Assembly: GCA_044506565.1 (NCBI GenBank)
Contig: JBIQKN010000013.1
Span: 1-50,179, forward strand
DNA length: 50,179 nucleotides
Reading direction: 5' to 3'
From: Croceibacterium_A sp044506565
Lineage (GTDB): Bacteria; Pseudomonadota; Alphaproteobacteria; Sphingomonadales; Sphingomonadaceae
This document shows positions 32,513 through 46,252 of this stretch, in pieces (position 1 is the stretch's first letter; each line of letters opens with the position of its first letter). The notes beneath the pieces are model-generated. The model saw nothing but the letters and a program-made list of their open reading frames with translations, was not told where the DNA came from and ran no database searches. The position numbers and the translations under genes were made by a program.

Positions 32513-33022
32513 TCAGTAGAAGATGCCGAGCGTGAAGCCGATCGCGCGGCCGGTGAAGATCACGCCGACCCAGAACAGCAGCGACAGCCAGCCGGCCACT
32601 TTCGCCGCCGCCGGGAACGACGGGTCGAGTTCCCAGTGATCGACCGTGCGCCACGTCGTCATGTGGAAATACATCATGTTGAGGCCCGCCAGCGCGAGCA
32701 GCGCCATCTTCACCAGGAAGTACGGGTTGATCATGTAGCTGCTCGCCTTGCTGATGAACATCAGCAGCCCGGTGATCGCGGCGAGCACGAATGCCCCCCA
32801 GGTCCACGGCAGGGTGTCCCGCGCGAGCTGCGAGACGCGCAGCGCGTGCCCCGTCACCCCGATCAGGCGCAGGTCGACCAGCGCGATCGTGCCGATCACG
32901 GTGACCAGCGCGAAGACGTGAACGGTCTCGATCGTCGGGAACATCCAGGTCGACTCGGCGATCGTGGTGCCGAGCGACGAGTACTCGATCCGCTCCCAGA
33001 GATTGGTAGGTTCAGGATACAT
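32513..33022 (-). CDS. Four-helix inner-membrane protein with conserved His (possibly DUF6644 type), no. 2 of pair
   Basis: 169 residues with four predicted membrane segments. It shares a pattern with its neighbour: a membrane His (ETVHVFAL), LR 16-17 residues later, then G-x2-GHA at His+20 to +25, and downstream GLLMFISKA and NPYFLVKM. The two conserved His residues in and near membrane segments could ligate heme b, and such a protein could pass electrons between quinone and periplasmic enzymes; this is inference. The name DUF6644 is a guess from memory. It is 10 bp after the neighbouring gene and followed by a strong terminator. Confidence 0.65.
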   Translation of the reverse strand: MYPEPTNLWERIEYSSLGTTIAESTWMFPTIETVHVFALVTVIGTIALVDLRLIGVTGHALRVSQLARDTLPWTWGAFVLAAITGLLMFISKASSYMINPYFLVKMALLALAGLNMMYFHMTTWRTVDHWELDPSFPAAAKVAGWLSLLFWVGVIFTGRAIGFTLGIFY

Positions 33023-33032
33023 TTGTGCCCCC

Positions 33033-33548
33033 TCAGACCGGCGCGTAGGCGATCCAGCGACCGCACCACATGATCATCAACCACAGGACGACGAGCAGCA
33101 GCCCGGCCGACCTGACGCCCCCGCCGACCGATTCGGCCTGGCGCCCGAGGCTCTTGGCGAACAGCACCGCCACCACGATGCCGACCACGATCAAGGTCAT
33201 CTTGATCCAGAAATACGGGTTCACCAGCTCGCGGATCGGCTCGCCGATGATCATCAGCAAGCCCGAGAAGATCAGGAAGGCGAGCGCCCACCACAGCACC
33301 TTCGAATAACGCTGCGACGTCTCCGCCAGGGTCGCGTGGCCGGCGAGGCCGTAGACCCTCAGGTTCATCATCAGCACCGCGGCGAACGAAGCCGAGATGG
33401 CGAGGATGTGGATGACCTGGAAGATCGGGATCGCCCAGAAGTGCTCACCGATCCACATCGTCATGCCGGACTCGGAGATGCCCAGCGCCAGGTCGTTGAG
33501 CGGCGTGCTGCGCAGCCACTCCGTAAAGCTGAATAACAGGTCGTCCAT
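33033..33548 (-). CDS. Four-helix inner-membrane protein with conserved His (possibly DUF6644 type), no. 1 of pair
   Basis: 171 residues, four membrane segments. It is a paralogue of the following gene: QVIHILAI, LRVYGLAGHA with His residues in the same spacing (24 residues apart in both), GLLMIIGEP and NPYFWIKM. An N-terminal periplasmic or amphipathic part (LRSTPLNDLALGISES) precedes the first span. The gene begins the minus operon. Its 438-bp divergent gap to quinoprotein no. 4 contains operator site B, 137 bp from this start codon at the site centre minus half its length. Function unknown; a membrane redox partner of the quinoproteins is a reasonable hypothesis. Confidence 0.65.
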   Translation of the reverse strand: MDDLLFSFTEWLRSTPLNDLALGISESGMTMWIGEHFWAIPIFQVIHILAISASFAAVLMMNLRVYGLAGHATLAETSQRYSKVLWWALAFLIFSGLLMIIGEPIRELVNPYFWIKMTLIVVGIVVAVLFAKSLGRQAESVGGGVRSAGLLLVVLWLMIMWCGRWIAYAPV

Positions 33549-33986
33549 CAGAGCACTCTCTTCCCTGTATCGTCCACCGAGGCCCTGAGGGCACCGGAAT
33601 GCGAACCCGCCGTGCCGCCCCGCATGCAGGGCAAGAGCACCGCTGCCGAGTAAATTACCGTAACCGCGGCAGTTACAGCGCGTTACGCGAGCAAGCGCGC
33701 CGCTGCTTTGACTTGGCGCAATCCGCTAGCGCCCTCCGTGGCTTACGCCAAGCCCCATCGACGCGATTTCAGTTGACTCGGTCCGAGATGTCGCAGGGCC
33801 GCGGGGGATTCCCTTCGGGAGCGCAACGGACGGGTGCTCGGGCGATACAAAATGCGACAAACAACGACGATCCGCGGCACCGCAGGCCATTGTCAAAGTC
33901 CGCCGTGGACCTTAGGACCAAGTCAACGAGAACGCAGCCCGGGCCGGTACGGCGGGCGGCGCGTCAACTTGTCGGGAGGGTACGCC
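33549..33986. other. 438-bp divergent intergenic region before quinoprotein no. 4
   Basis: It holds operator site B and five GTCAA/TTGAC-type words: TTTGACT near 33717, GTTGACT near 33773, GTCAAAG near 33893, AGTCAAC near 33919 and GTCAACTTGT at 33963. No convincing complete promoter or small gene was seen. Confidence 0.4.
33650..33686. promoter_or_regulatory. 37-bp four-half-site operator candidate, site B
   Basis: Half-sites GTAAA (33650), GTAAC (33660), GTTAC (33672) and GTTAC (33682). The spacing is 10, 12 and 10 bp, identical to site A; the centre is GTAACCGCGGCAGTTAC. It differs from site A at only a few core positions. It lies between the divergent membrane-protein pair and quinoprotein no. 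4. Confidence 0.6.
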
Positions 33987-35903
33987 ATGCGGGTCGCTCG
34001 GAGCCTGGGGCTCGCGGCAACATTACTGCTCGCAGCGAGCACCGCGGCCATCGCGCAGGACGCGATTCCGGACGGCGACTGGCGAACCATCAACCGCGAC
34101 GCCAAGGCGACGCGCTATTCGCCTCTCGCCGACATCGACCGGGGCAACGTCGCGCAACTTGAACAGGCGTGGAGCTATCCGTTCCGCTCGTTCAACACCG
34201 CGGTGCCGATCGTGGTCGACGGGACGATGTACATCCCGGCCGGCAACCGCGTGGTCGCGCTCGACGGCGACACCGGGCAGGAGAAGTGGGTCTTCACGTT
34301 GCCGCCCGGCCCGCCCGCGCGCGGCACCTCGGCCGGTGCTTCGGGGCAGCCGCGCAACGCCTCGACCCGCGGCGTCAGTTACTGGCCCGGTGACGCCAGT
34401 ACCCCGGCGCGCATCCTGGTCATGGCCGGCTCGTCGATGTTCGCCCTCGACGCGGGCACGGGCCAACCGTCGGCCGGCTTCGGCGACGGCGGCGAGATCG
34501 ACGTCGGCACCGCCTACGGCGGCACGCCGACGATCGCCGAGGACGTTGCGATCATCGGCGCGGCGACACTCGAGAACCAGCCCGGCGATCCCGGCAACAC
34601 GCGCGCATTCGACATCCGGACCGGGCGCAAGCTGTGGGAATTCAGCTCGGTCGCGCAGCCCGGCACCCCGGGCAACGAGACCTGGGGCAACGGCTGGAAG
34701 GGCCGCTCGGGCACCAACATGTGGGCCTTCTCCGCCCCGGTGGACCTCGAGCAGGGCATCGTCATCATCCCGCTCGGCTCGCCCGCTCCCAACTACTGGG
34801 GCGGCGAACGGCCGGGCGCCAACCTGTTCGGCAACTCGCTGGTCGCGATCGACTACAAGACCGGCGAGTACAAATGGCACTTCCAGACGGTGCACCACGA
34901 CATCTGGGACGTCGACCAGCCGACCGCGGGGGCGCTGATCGAGGTCAACGGCCGCCCGGTTATCGCCTCGATCAACAAGACCAGCCTGTTCTTCGTGATC
35001 GACCGCGAGACCGGCGAACCGCACCTGCCGGTCGAGGAACGGCCGGTCCCCGCAGGCGACGTGCCCGGGGAGTATTACCACCCGACCCAGCCGATCCCGG
35101 TCAACACGCCTCCGCTCAGCCGGGTGTCGATGACCTACGACGACATCGTCGATCCCGAGGACACCACGCCCGAACACGCTGCGGCCTGCCGCAAGATGTG
35201 GGACGAGGCCGGCGGCTACCTCAACTACGGCATCTACACGCCGTTCTTCTTCAAGGCGGCAGGCGCCCCGCCGCGCTCGACGATCCAGCTTCCGGGCGGC
35301 ACCGGCGGGGTCAACTGGGGCGGCCCGGCGGCCGACCCGACGACCGGGATCGTCTACGTCAACGCGCAGGACACCTCGCTGGTCGGCTGGGTCGAGCGCA
35401 AGGAAACGACCGAGAGCTACAGCTTCGACGCGAACAGCTCCGACCAGCCGTACGACCGCGCGAGCGTCAACGGCAAGGGTCCGTTCTTCTCGTTCAGCGC
35501 GCCGCTGTCGGGTCAGTACGACGAGCAGGGCCGTCCGCAGGGGCCGCAGGCGCCGTGCTACAAGCCGCCGTGGGGCGAGCTCGTCGCGGTCGACGCGAGC
35601 ACGGGGGAAATCAAGTGGTCGGTCCCGCTTGGCGTGATCGACGAGTTGCCGGAGGGCAAGCGCCTGGTCGGCAACTCCGGCAGCGCCGGTCCGACGGTGA
35701 CCGCGGGCGGGCTGGTGTTCGTCGGCGCGACCAACGACCGCCGCTTCCGCGCCTTCGACGCGGCTACCGGACAGCAGTTGTGGGAAACCCAGCTGACCGC
35801 AAACGCCAACGCCAACCCGATGACCTATCGGGGCCGCAGCGGCAAACAGTACGTCGCCATCAATGCCGGTGGCACTATCATCACGTATTCGCTATCCCGC
35901 TGA
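33987..35903 (+). CDS. Secreted PQQ-dependent quinoprotein dehydrogenase, no. 4
   Basis: 638 residues from ATG 33987, with GGGAGGG 6 nt upstream. The signal peptide ends TAAIAQ (about residue 29). The propeller starts WRTINRDAKATRYSPLADID then NVAQLEQAW. The active-site block HHDIWDVDQP has Asp308; the expected Lys is in INKTS at 331, 23 rather than 27 residues on, because of a shorter loop. It goes on with DRETGEPHLPVEERPV, GGTGGVNWGGPAADP, and final repeats with FRAFDAATGQQLWE and GKQYVAINAGG. It is most similar by eye to quinoprotein no. 1, for example in the shared NMW and FGNSLVAID/VD blocks. It is followed by WEGDTLV and DUF6152 genes in one operon. Confidence 0.86.
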   Translation: MRVARSLGLAATLLLAASTAAIAQDAIPDGDWRTINRDAKATRYSPLADIDRGNVAQLEQAWSYPFRSFNTAVPIVVDGTMYIPAGNRVVALDGDTGQEKWVFTLPPGPPARGTSAGASGQPRNASTRGVSYWPGDASTPARILVMAGSSMFALDAGTGQPSAGFGDGGEIDVGTAYGGTPTIAEDVAIIGAATLENQPGDPGNTRAFDIRTGRKLWEFSSVAQPGTPGNETWGNGWKGRSGTNMWAFSAPVDLEQGIVIIPLGSPAPNYWGGERPGANLFGNSLVAIDYKTGEYKWHFQTVHHDIWDVDQPTAGALIEVNGRPVIASINKTSLFFVIDRETGEPHLPVEERPVPAGDVPGEYYHPTQPIPVNTPPLSRVSMTYDDIVDPEDTTPEHAAACRKMWDEAGGYLNYGIYTPFFFKAAGAPPRSTIQLPGGTGGVNWGGPAADPTTGIVYVNAQDTSLVGWVERKETTESYSFDANSSDQPYDRASVNGKGPFFSFSAPLSGQYDEQGRPQGPQAPCYKPPWGELVAVDASTGEIKWSVPLGVIDELPEGKRLVGNSGSAGPTVTAGGLVFVGATNDRRFRAFDAATGQQLWETQLTANANANPMTYRGRSGKQYVAINAGGTIITYSLSR

Positions 35904-35934
35904 GGGATACCCAAAAGAGAGAGGTTATTGGGGA

Positions 35935-36801
35935 ATGAAGCAGCTTTCCATCCTCGCGGCCACGGCGGCGGCGGCGCTCATGATGACCACGAGCGCCCCG
36001 GCGATCGCGCAGGCCAGCGCCCAGCAGCCCGCGACCATCGACGGCAAGCCCAACCTCAACGGTATCTGGCAGGCGATGAACACCGCCAACTGGAACCTCG
36101 AGCCGCACGCGGCGGGGCCGAACCCGGTCGCAGACCGGCAGATCGGCGCGACCGGCGCCATTCCGCCCGGCCTCGGCGTCATCGAAGAGGGCAAGATCCC
36201 CTACAAGCCCGAAGCGCTCGAGCGGCTCAAGCACCATCGCGAGCACCTGATCACCTACGATCCGGAGGCCGCCTGCTACCTGCCGGGGATCCCGCGCGCG
36301 ACTTACCTGCCCTACCCGTTCCAGATCGTGCAGGGCGGCAACGACGACATCCTGATGGTCTACGAGTACGCGAACGCCAACCGCGTGATCGAGATGCGCG
36401 ATGTCGAGATCCCGCCGATCGACACCTGGATGGGCACGTCGTACGGCCGCTGGGAAGGCGACACGCTGGTCGTGGTCACCCTCTCGCAGGGTCCGGGCGA
36501 AGTGAAGCTGCCGGGCGGCGTGATGGAGCCCAACGGCGTCACCTGGCTCGACCGGGCCGGCAACTACCTGACCCATACCGCCACCGTGACCGAGCGGTTC
36601 AGGAAGATTGACGAAAATCATATCCAGTACAGCGCAACCATCGAAGATCCGGAGATCTACGAACGTCCGTGGACCATCTCGATGCCGCTTTACCGGAGGA
36701 TCGAACCGAACGCGCAGTTGCTCGAGTTCCGTTGCGTTCCGTTCAGTGAGCAACTGCTATACGGCGACCTGCTTGAGGAAGGCTCCGAGCCTTCCCAATA
36801 A
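35935..36801 (+). CDS. Exported protein of unknown function, WEGDTLV-motif family
   Basis: 288 residues; the signal peptide ends APAIAQ (about residue 25). Mature landmarks are GKPNLNGIWQAMNTANWNLE, AACYLPGIPRATYLPYPFQI, a VYEYANANRVIEM stretch, GRWEGDTLVVVT, then VTERFRKIDENHIQYSATIEDPE and ERPWTISMPLYRR. The WEGDTLV..T, V-ERF and EDP-x-PW order is the same as in the tandem pair at 2675-4256 and the divergent member at 27198. The operon is quinoprotein no. 4, this gene (31 bp gap), then DUF6152 (41 bp gap). Probably periplasmic; activity unknown. Confidence 0.78.
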   Translation: MKQLSILAATAAAALMMTTSAPAIAQASAQQPATIDGKPNLNGIWQAMNTANWNLEPHAAGPNPVADRQIGATGAIPPGLGVIEEGKIPYKPEALERLKHHREHLITYDPEAACYLPGIPRATYLPYPFQIVQGGNDDILMVYEYANANRVIEMRDVEIPPIDTWMGTSYGRWEGDTLVVVTLSQGPGEVKLPGGVMEPNGVTWLDRAGNYLTHTATVTERFRKIDENHIQYSATIEDPEIYERPWTISMPLYRRIEPNAQLLEFRCVPFSEQLLYGDLLEEGSEPSQ

Positions 36802-36842
36802 GATAACTGACCCGCATTAGAGACACCGAGGAGTACGAACCG

Positions 36843-37265
36843 ATGGAAATGAAGAAGTGGACCGCTGCCGCGATCGGCGCGGTGCTCGCAGTGAGCGCCG
36901 CGGGCGCCGCTGTCGCACACCACTCGTTCGCGACCGAATTTGACCGCAACAAGCCGATCCGGCTCGAAGGCAAGGTCGTGAAGTTCGAGTGGGTCAACCC
37001 GCACTCGTGGATTCACCTGCGCATTGCCGACGGCACCGTGTGGCGTGTCGAGGGCGGCGCTCCGAGCGCACTTCTGCGTCGTGGCTGGAACCGCAACTCG
37101 CTGCCGGCCGGCACCGACATCATCGTCGACGCCTTCCGTGCTCGCGACGGGGACACCCGCGCTTCGGCGGCCGAAATCCGGTTCCCGAACGGCCGCGAGC
37201 TGTCGCTGGGCAACCCGACGACCGAGGCGGTGGCCGCCGCGGCCCGTCGCGCCGGCGGCAACTGA
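36843..37265 (+). CDS. DUF6152 family exported small protein, second copy
   Basis: 140 residues with a signal peptide ending GAAVA just before HHSFATEFD, the same mature N-terminus type as the copy at 4253. It continues IRLEGKVVKFEWVNPHSWIHL, WRVEGGAPSALLRRGW and a tail ending ARRAGGN. The compact domain and His-His start are characteristic of DUF6152. It closes the quinoprotein no. 4 operon. A GC-rich inverted repeat (GCTCCGC/GCGGAGC, 37271-37290) follows without a T-run and could be a weak transcription stop. Function unknown. Confidence 0.82.
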   Translation: MEMKKWTAAAIGAVLAVSAAGAAVAHHSFATEFDRNKPIRLEGKVVKFEWVNPHSWIHLRIADGTVWRVEGGAPSALLRRGWNRNSLPAGTDIIVDAFRARDGDTRASAAEIRFPNGRELSLGNPTTEAVAAAARRAGGN

Positions 37266-37368
37266 CGACACGCTCCGCTCTCGGGCGGAGCGCGGAAATT
37301 GGAGGGGCTCGTGGCCTGTGCCGCGGGCCCCTTCGTCGTTCGGCCCTTGCGCCGCGTCGCCAGAATGC

Positions 37369-37393
37369 GGAACAAGTTTCCTGCTCCGCGGTT
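37369..37393 (+). promoter_or_regulatory. EcfG-like promoter candidate for the response regulator gene
   Basis: GGAAC (37369-37373) is followed after 16 bp by GGTT; the alphaproteobacterial general-stress consensus is GGAAC-N16/17-CGTT. It matches all but one base of the two boxes. It would start transcription about 40 nt before the proposed ATG. Confidence 0.35.
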
Positions 37394-37439
37394 GGTCAAG
37401 ATTGGGTCCGTTGGGGGTGAAAATGCGATTCCTGCCGAG

Positions 37440-37790
37440 ATGACGTCCGTCCTGCTGGTCGAGGACGAGCTGCTCGTGCGCGAGCTGGCTTCGGAAGACC
37501 TCGGCGAAATTGGTTTCGAGGTGACCGCGGCGAGCGACGGCGACGAAGCGCTCGGCTACCTGCGCGAAGGGCGCCACTTCGACCTGTTGTTCACCGACAT
37601 CCGCATGCCCGGCGCCACCGACGGCTGGCTACTGGCGCAGGAAGCGCGGAAGCTGCTCCCCGGCATCCGGGTGATCTACGCGACCGGGCTCGGCGAAGCG
37701 GCCGATGGCCTGTGCGAGGGGGAGCGATACGTTCGCAAGCCCTACACCCTCGACGACTTGCGCGACGCGCTGACCGAACTCGGCTTCTAG
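37440..37790 (+). CDS. Single-domain response regulator (CheY-like receiver)
   Basis: 116 residues if started at ATG 37440, which begins just before the first beta strand (TSVLLVEDE). The acidic pair is ED at residues 9-10. The phospho-acceptor Asp is in LLFTDIRMPG, the Thr/Ser switch is in IYATG, and the conserved Lys is in VRKPY. There is no output domain, so it should act by protein contact or as a phosphate sink. The upstream frame stays open, but the added residues do not look like a domain. The 3' end overlaps the convergent DUF5985-type gene by 4 bp. The multi-kinase locus begins just downstream. Confidence 0.85.
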   Translation: MTSVLLVEDELLVRELASEDLGEIGFEVTAASDGDEALGYLREGRHFDLLFTDIRMPGATDGWLLAQEARKLLPGIRVIYATGLGEAADGLCEGERYVRKPYTLDDLRDALTELGF

Positions 37791-38056
37791 CCCGAACCGG
37801 CCTTGCGGCGATTCTGCCACCAGAGCGCGGCGAGGATCAGCAGGAAAGCGGCCAGGCGCAGCAGGTAGAGCCAGCTCCGCTCCTCGGTGGCGAATCCGCC
37901 GAGCGTCAGCAGCGCCTGCATCACCGCGAGCAGCAGGAAGCTCGCCGCGAACGCGAGGAACAGCGCCTCGCGGGTCCGCCGCCAGAATCGCAGGAAGTGC
38001 AGCGCCGCCACGGCAAAGCCCATGACGATCGCACCCGCGAGGAAGTCCTCGGTCAT
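37787..38056 (-). CDS. Small membrane protein, DUF5985-like
   Basis: 89 residues with three predicted membrane spans: TEDFLAGAIVMGFAVAALHF, ALFLAFAASFLLLAVMQALL and WLYLLRLAAFLLILAALWW. The LRFWRRTRE-LF block after the first span is typical of DUF5985 as I remember it. ATG 38056 has GAGGAG about 8 nt upstream and lies 1 bp past the stop codon of its partner. It forms a tandem pair with the next gene. Function unknown. Confidence 0.7.
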   Translation of the reverse strand: MTEDFLAGAIVMGFAVAALHFLRFWRRTREALFLAFAASFLLLAVMQALLTLGGFATEERSWLYLLRLAAFLLILAALWWQNRRKAGSG

Positions 38057-38057
38057 C

Positions 38058-38330
38058 TCAGGTCTCCTCGTCCCAGACGAAGCCGAACAGCAGCACTGCC
38101 ACCGCCGCAAGGCTCAGCCACAGACGAACGGGCCGGAAAGTGACCTGCGTGAACACGAGCATGTCGATCACGACGATGAAATTGACGACGGCGAGCAGCA
38201 CGAAGCACAGCGCGCTCCAGAACAGCAGCCGCGACCGCGTGCGGCGGAAGCTGCGGCCGAGCAGGTAGGCGCACAGCGCGCTCGTCGCGAAGCACAGCGT
38301 GTAGACCAGGGTCGGGAAGAGCGTTCCCAT
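38058..38330 (-). CDS. Small membrane protein, DUF5985-like, partner
   Basis: 90 residues and three membrane spans. It has YLLGRSFRRTRSRLLFWSALCF, a counterpart of the RRT-x-LF block in its partner, followed by VVNFIVVIDMLVF. The two small proteins are probably a heteromeric or duplicated pair. It is translated 8 bp after the 38339-38710 gene, in one minus operon. Confidence 0.68.
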   Translation of the reverse strand: MGTLFPTLVYTLCFATSALCAYLLGRSFRRTRSRLLFWSALCFVLLAVVNFIVVIDMLVFTQVTFRPVRLWLSLAAVAVLLFGFVWDEET

Positions 38331-38338
38331 CGGCCGTC

Positions 38339-38710
38339 CTAGTCCTTCCGCAGCTTGAACGCGTCCGCGAAGGCGGTCAGGCCCGGCGAGGCCTGGGCCA
38401 CGATCAGCCGGCGCACCTTGTCCGGACTGCGGGCGTAGTAATCGATCGCTGCCGCCACCAGCTCCGCCTGCTCTGCCGATCCCTGATGATACGCGACGCG
38501 CCCTTCTTCGTCGACGACTGCGAGACCTGCCGCGGAGAGATTGTGCACGCTTTGTGACACGACCGCATCGCTAGCGCGCAGCGTGGCGACCAGGTCTTCG
38601 GGCGTGTGGAACTGTCCGGGATCGACGACGAGATGCTTCAGGAGATCGAGCGCCCACACCGAGCGAAAGCTGTTCGCGATGAACGAGTCGATGATCGCCT
38701 GATCAGGCAT
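38339..38710 (-). CDS. Small probable winged-helix-type regulator (uncertain)
   Basis: 123 residues, cytoplasmic, no membrane segment. The N-terminal part (SVWALDLLKHLVVDPGQFHTP, EDLVATLRASDAVVSQSVHNLSAAGLAVVDEEGRVAYH) reads like helix-turn-helix plus wing: a strand-helix pattern in which a recognition helix VVSQSVHNLSAAG precedes a beta hairpin. The C-terminal helices are uncharacterised. It is the first gene of the minus operon with the two small membrane proteins and is divergent from the poly-HAMP kinase. It may regulate its own operon. The family name is unknown to me. Confidence 0.55.
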   Translation of the reverse strand: MPDQAIIDSFIANSFRSVWALDLLKHLVVDPGQFHTPEDLVATLRASDAVVSQSVHNLSAAGLAVVDEEGRVAYHQGSAEQAELVAAAIDYYARSPDKVRRLIVAQASPGLTAFADAFKLRKD

Positions 38711-38885
38711 CCTGGCGGGCGGAACCTTTCCTGCTGCTTGGCCATGGCCCTCCTACCCGCTGACCCGCTCATGACAACCCGTCACGGTCCTGCAGGGGAA
38801 TGTTTTATCCGACAGCCGGGAACCCGAGCCTCGCTCGGCATTTACGGGATCGGGGCCGCGCGCACCCGGGGGCACGGAGGGTCGC

Positions 38886-44239
<5,354 letters not shown>

Positions 44240-44243
<4 letters not shown>

Positions 44244-46252
44244 ATACCGAAATGACCATGAACGCCCGTACCGCAAGCGCCCGGGCAGACCACGGGGCCA
44301 GCGAAGCCCGCGCCCGCATTCTCGTCGTCGACGACGACGAGCGCAATCTCCTGGCGCTGTCGGAAGTGCTCGAGCCGCTGGCCGACGTGGTCACCGCCAC
44401 CTCGGGCCGCACCGCGCTGCGCGAACTGCTGAAGGACGACTTCGCGGTCATCCTGCTCGATGTGTTCATGCCCGAGATGGACGGCTACGAGACCGCGGCG
44501 CTCGTGCGCCAGCGCTCGCAGACCTCGCGCATCCCGATCATCTTCCTCTCGGCGGTGAACAAGGAAACCGAGCACCTGATGCGCGGCTACGCGATGGGCG
44601 CCGTCGACTACGTGTTCAAGCCGGTCGATCCGGTGGTGCTGAAGTCGAAAGTCGCGGTGTTCGTCGACCTCTACGTGCTGCGCCAGCAGGTCGCCGGCCA
44701 GGCGCGCGCCGAGCAGGAGCTGCGCGAAGCCAAGCTCCACGCCGATGCCGAGCGGCTCACGGTCGAGCGCGAGCTGCAGCAGTCGCGGCTGCGGCAGGCG
44801 GCGATCCTCGAAGCCTTGCCGCTGGCGCTCTACGAGGCGGGCTTCGACAAGAAAGGACGCCTCAACCGCCGCTTCATCGGTGGCGATCTCGAGCTGTTCG
44901 CGGGAGAGGACGCCGGCGCGCTGGCCGCGGGCAAGCTGCGCTGGTGCGACCGCATAGTCGGCGGCGATGCCGAGGCGCTCGAGGAACGGCTGGCACAGGC
45001 CAGCGAGCGCACCGTCACCTCGCACTACCGCTGGGGACGGAGCGACGGCAGCGTCATCCACGTCATCGACCAATGCGTCCGCGCCTCGGACTCGCCGGAC
45101 GCATGGGTCGGTACGCTGATCGACGTCACTGCCCAGCGCGAGCTCGAACAGCAGCTCGTCCAGTCGCGGAAGTCGGAAGCGCTCGGGCAGCTCACCGGCG
45201 GTGTGGCGCACGATTTCAACAACCTGCTGGCGGCCGTGCTCGGCGGCCTGAGGCTGCTCGAGGGGCGGCTGCAGCTCGGCGCACGCGAACAGCAGATCGT
45301 CGACCACATGCGGCACGCCGCCGAGAGCGGGGCGGAACTCGTGCGCCGGCTCATGGCCTTCGCCCGCAAGCAGGAACTCACCCCCACGAGCGTCGATCCG
45401 CGGCGCCTGCGCGACACCGTCGCCGGCCTCGTTTCGCACGCGCTCGGGGACCGGACCTCGGTCGAGTGGTCCATCCCCGATGATGTCGCCCGGCTCTACG
45501 TCGACGCGGCCCAGCTTGAGTTGGCGCTGGTCAACCTGCTGATCAACGCGCGCGACGCGATGCCTGAAGGCGGCACCATCCGGGTGACGTTCGAACACGC
45601 GGGTCCGCCGGCTGGCGCGCCGACGGACGAGTTCCTGCGCATCCGCGTCGCCGACGAGGGCGAAGGCATACCGCCCGAGCTGCTCGAGCGGGTGACCGAG
45701 CCGTTCTTCACCACCAAGTCGGCCGGAAAAGGCACCGGACTCGGGCTGTCGATGGTCGCCGGATTCATCCAGCAGTCCGGCGGGCAGTTCCGGATCGAGA
45801 GCACTTGCGGGCGCGGCACGACCATCGAGATGGACCTGCCGGCAACGCGGAACGCCGAAGCCGCCGGCGAGAAAGCCGATACCGGCCATGGCTCGAAGAT
45901 CGGCATCACCTCGGTGCTCGTCGTCGACGACGACGAAGGCGTCCGCCTGATCCTGTCGGAGCAGTTGCGCGACCTCGGCCTCGAGGTCGCCGTCGCCACC
46001 GACGGCCGTCATGCGCTCGAGCTGATCGAGCAGGGCGACGCCCGTCCGGAGTTCGTCCTGACCGATTTCTCGATGCCGCGGCTCGACGGGATGGGCCTGC
46101 TCGAAGCCGTCCGGGGCCGGTGGCCGGGCATCAGGGGCGCGATCATGACCGGCAATCCGGTCGAGAGCCTCGCTAGTTGCGGCCCCGAAGTGACAGTGAT
46201 CCGCAAGCCGATCGACGCCGGCGAACTCAAGCGGCTGCTGGCCGAGCGCTAG
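44240..46252 (+). CDS. REC-histidine kinase-REC signalling protein
   Basis: About 670 residues. The N-terminal receiver has ILVVDDDERN and phospho-acceptor Asp74 in LLDVFMPEMDG. A coiled coil leads to a PAS-like region, then an HWE-unlike HisKA with GVAHDFNNLLA (His324), HATPase (NLLINARDAMP, DEGEGIPPEL, GTGLGLSMV), and a C-terminal receiver with Asp609 in VLTDFSMPRLDG. It is cytosolic. GTG 44240 overlaps the previous stop codon (GTGA), a pattern used elsewhere in this window; ATG 44252 or 44258 would also work. The receiver at the front suggests it takes phosphate from the poly-HAMP kinase, which is inference. Confidence 0.87.

Noticed and set aside
33717..33780. TTGACT boxes as housekeeping promoters of quinoprotein no. 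4
   Set aside because: No acceptable -10 box lies 16-18 bp downstream of either.
19587..37265. PQQ biosynthesis genes (pqqA-E) or a dedicated mxaJ/mxaG-like cytochrome set
   Set aside because: None was found in the window; the small cytochromes present do not show enough to be assigned to such a set.
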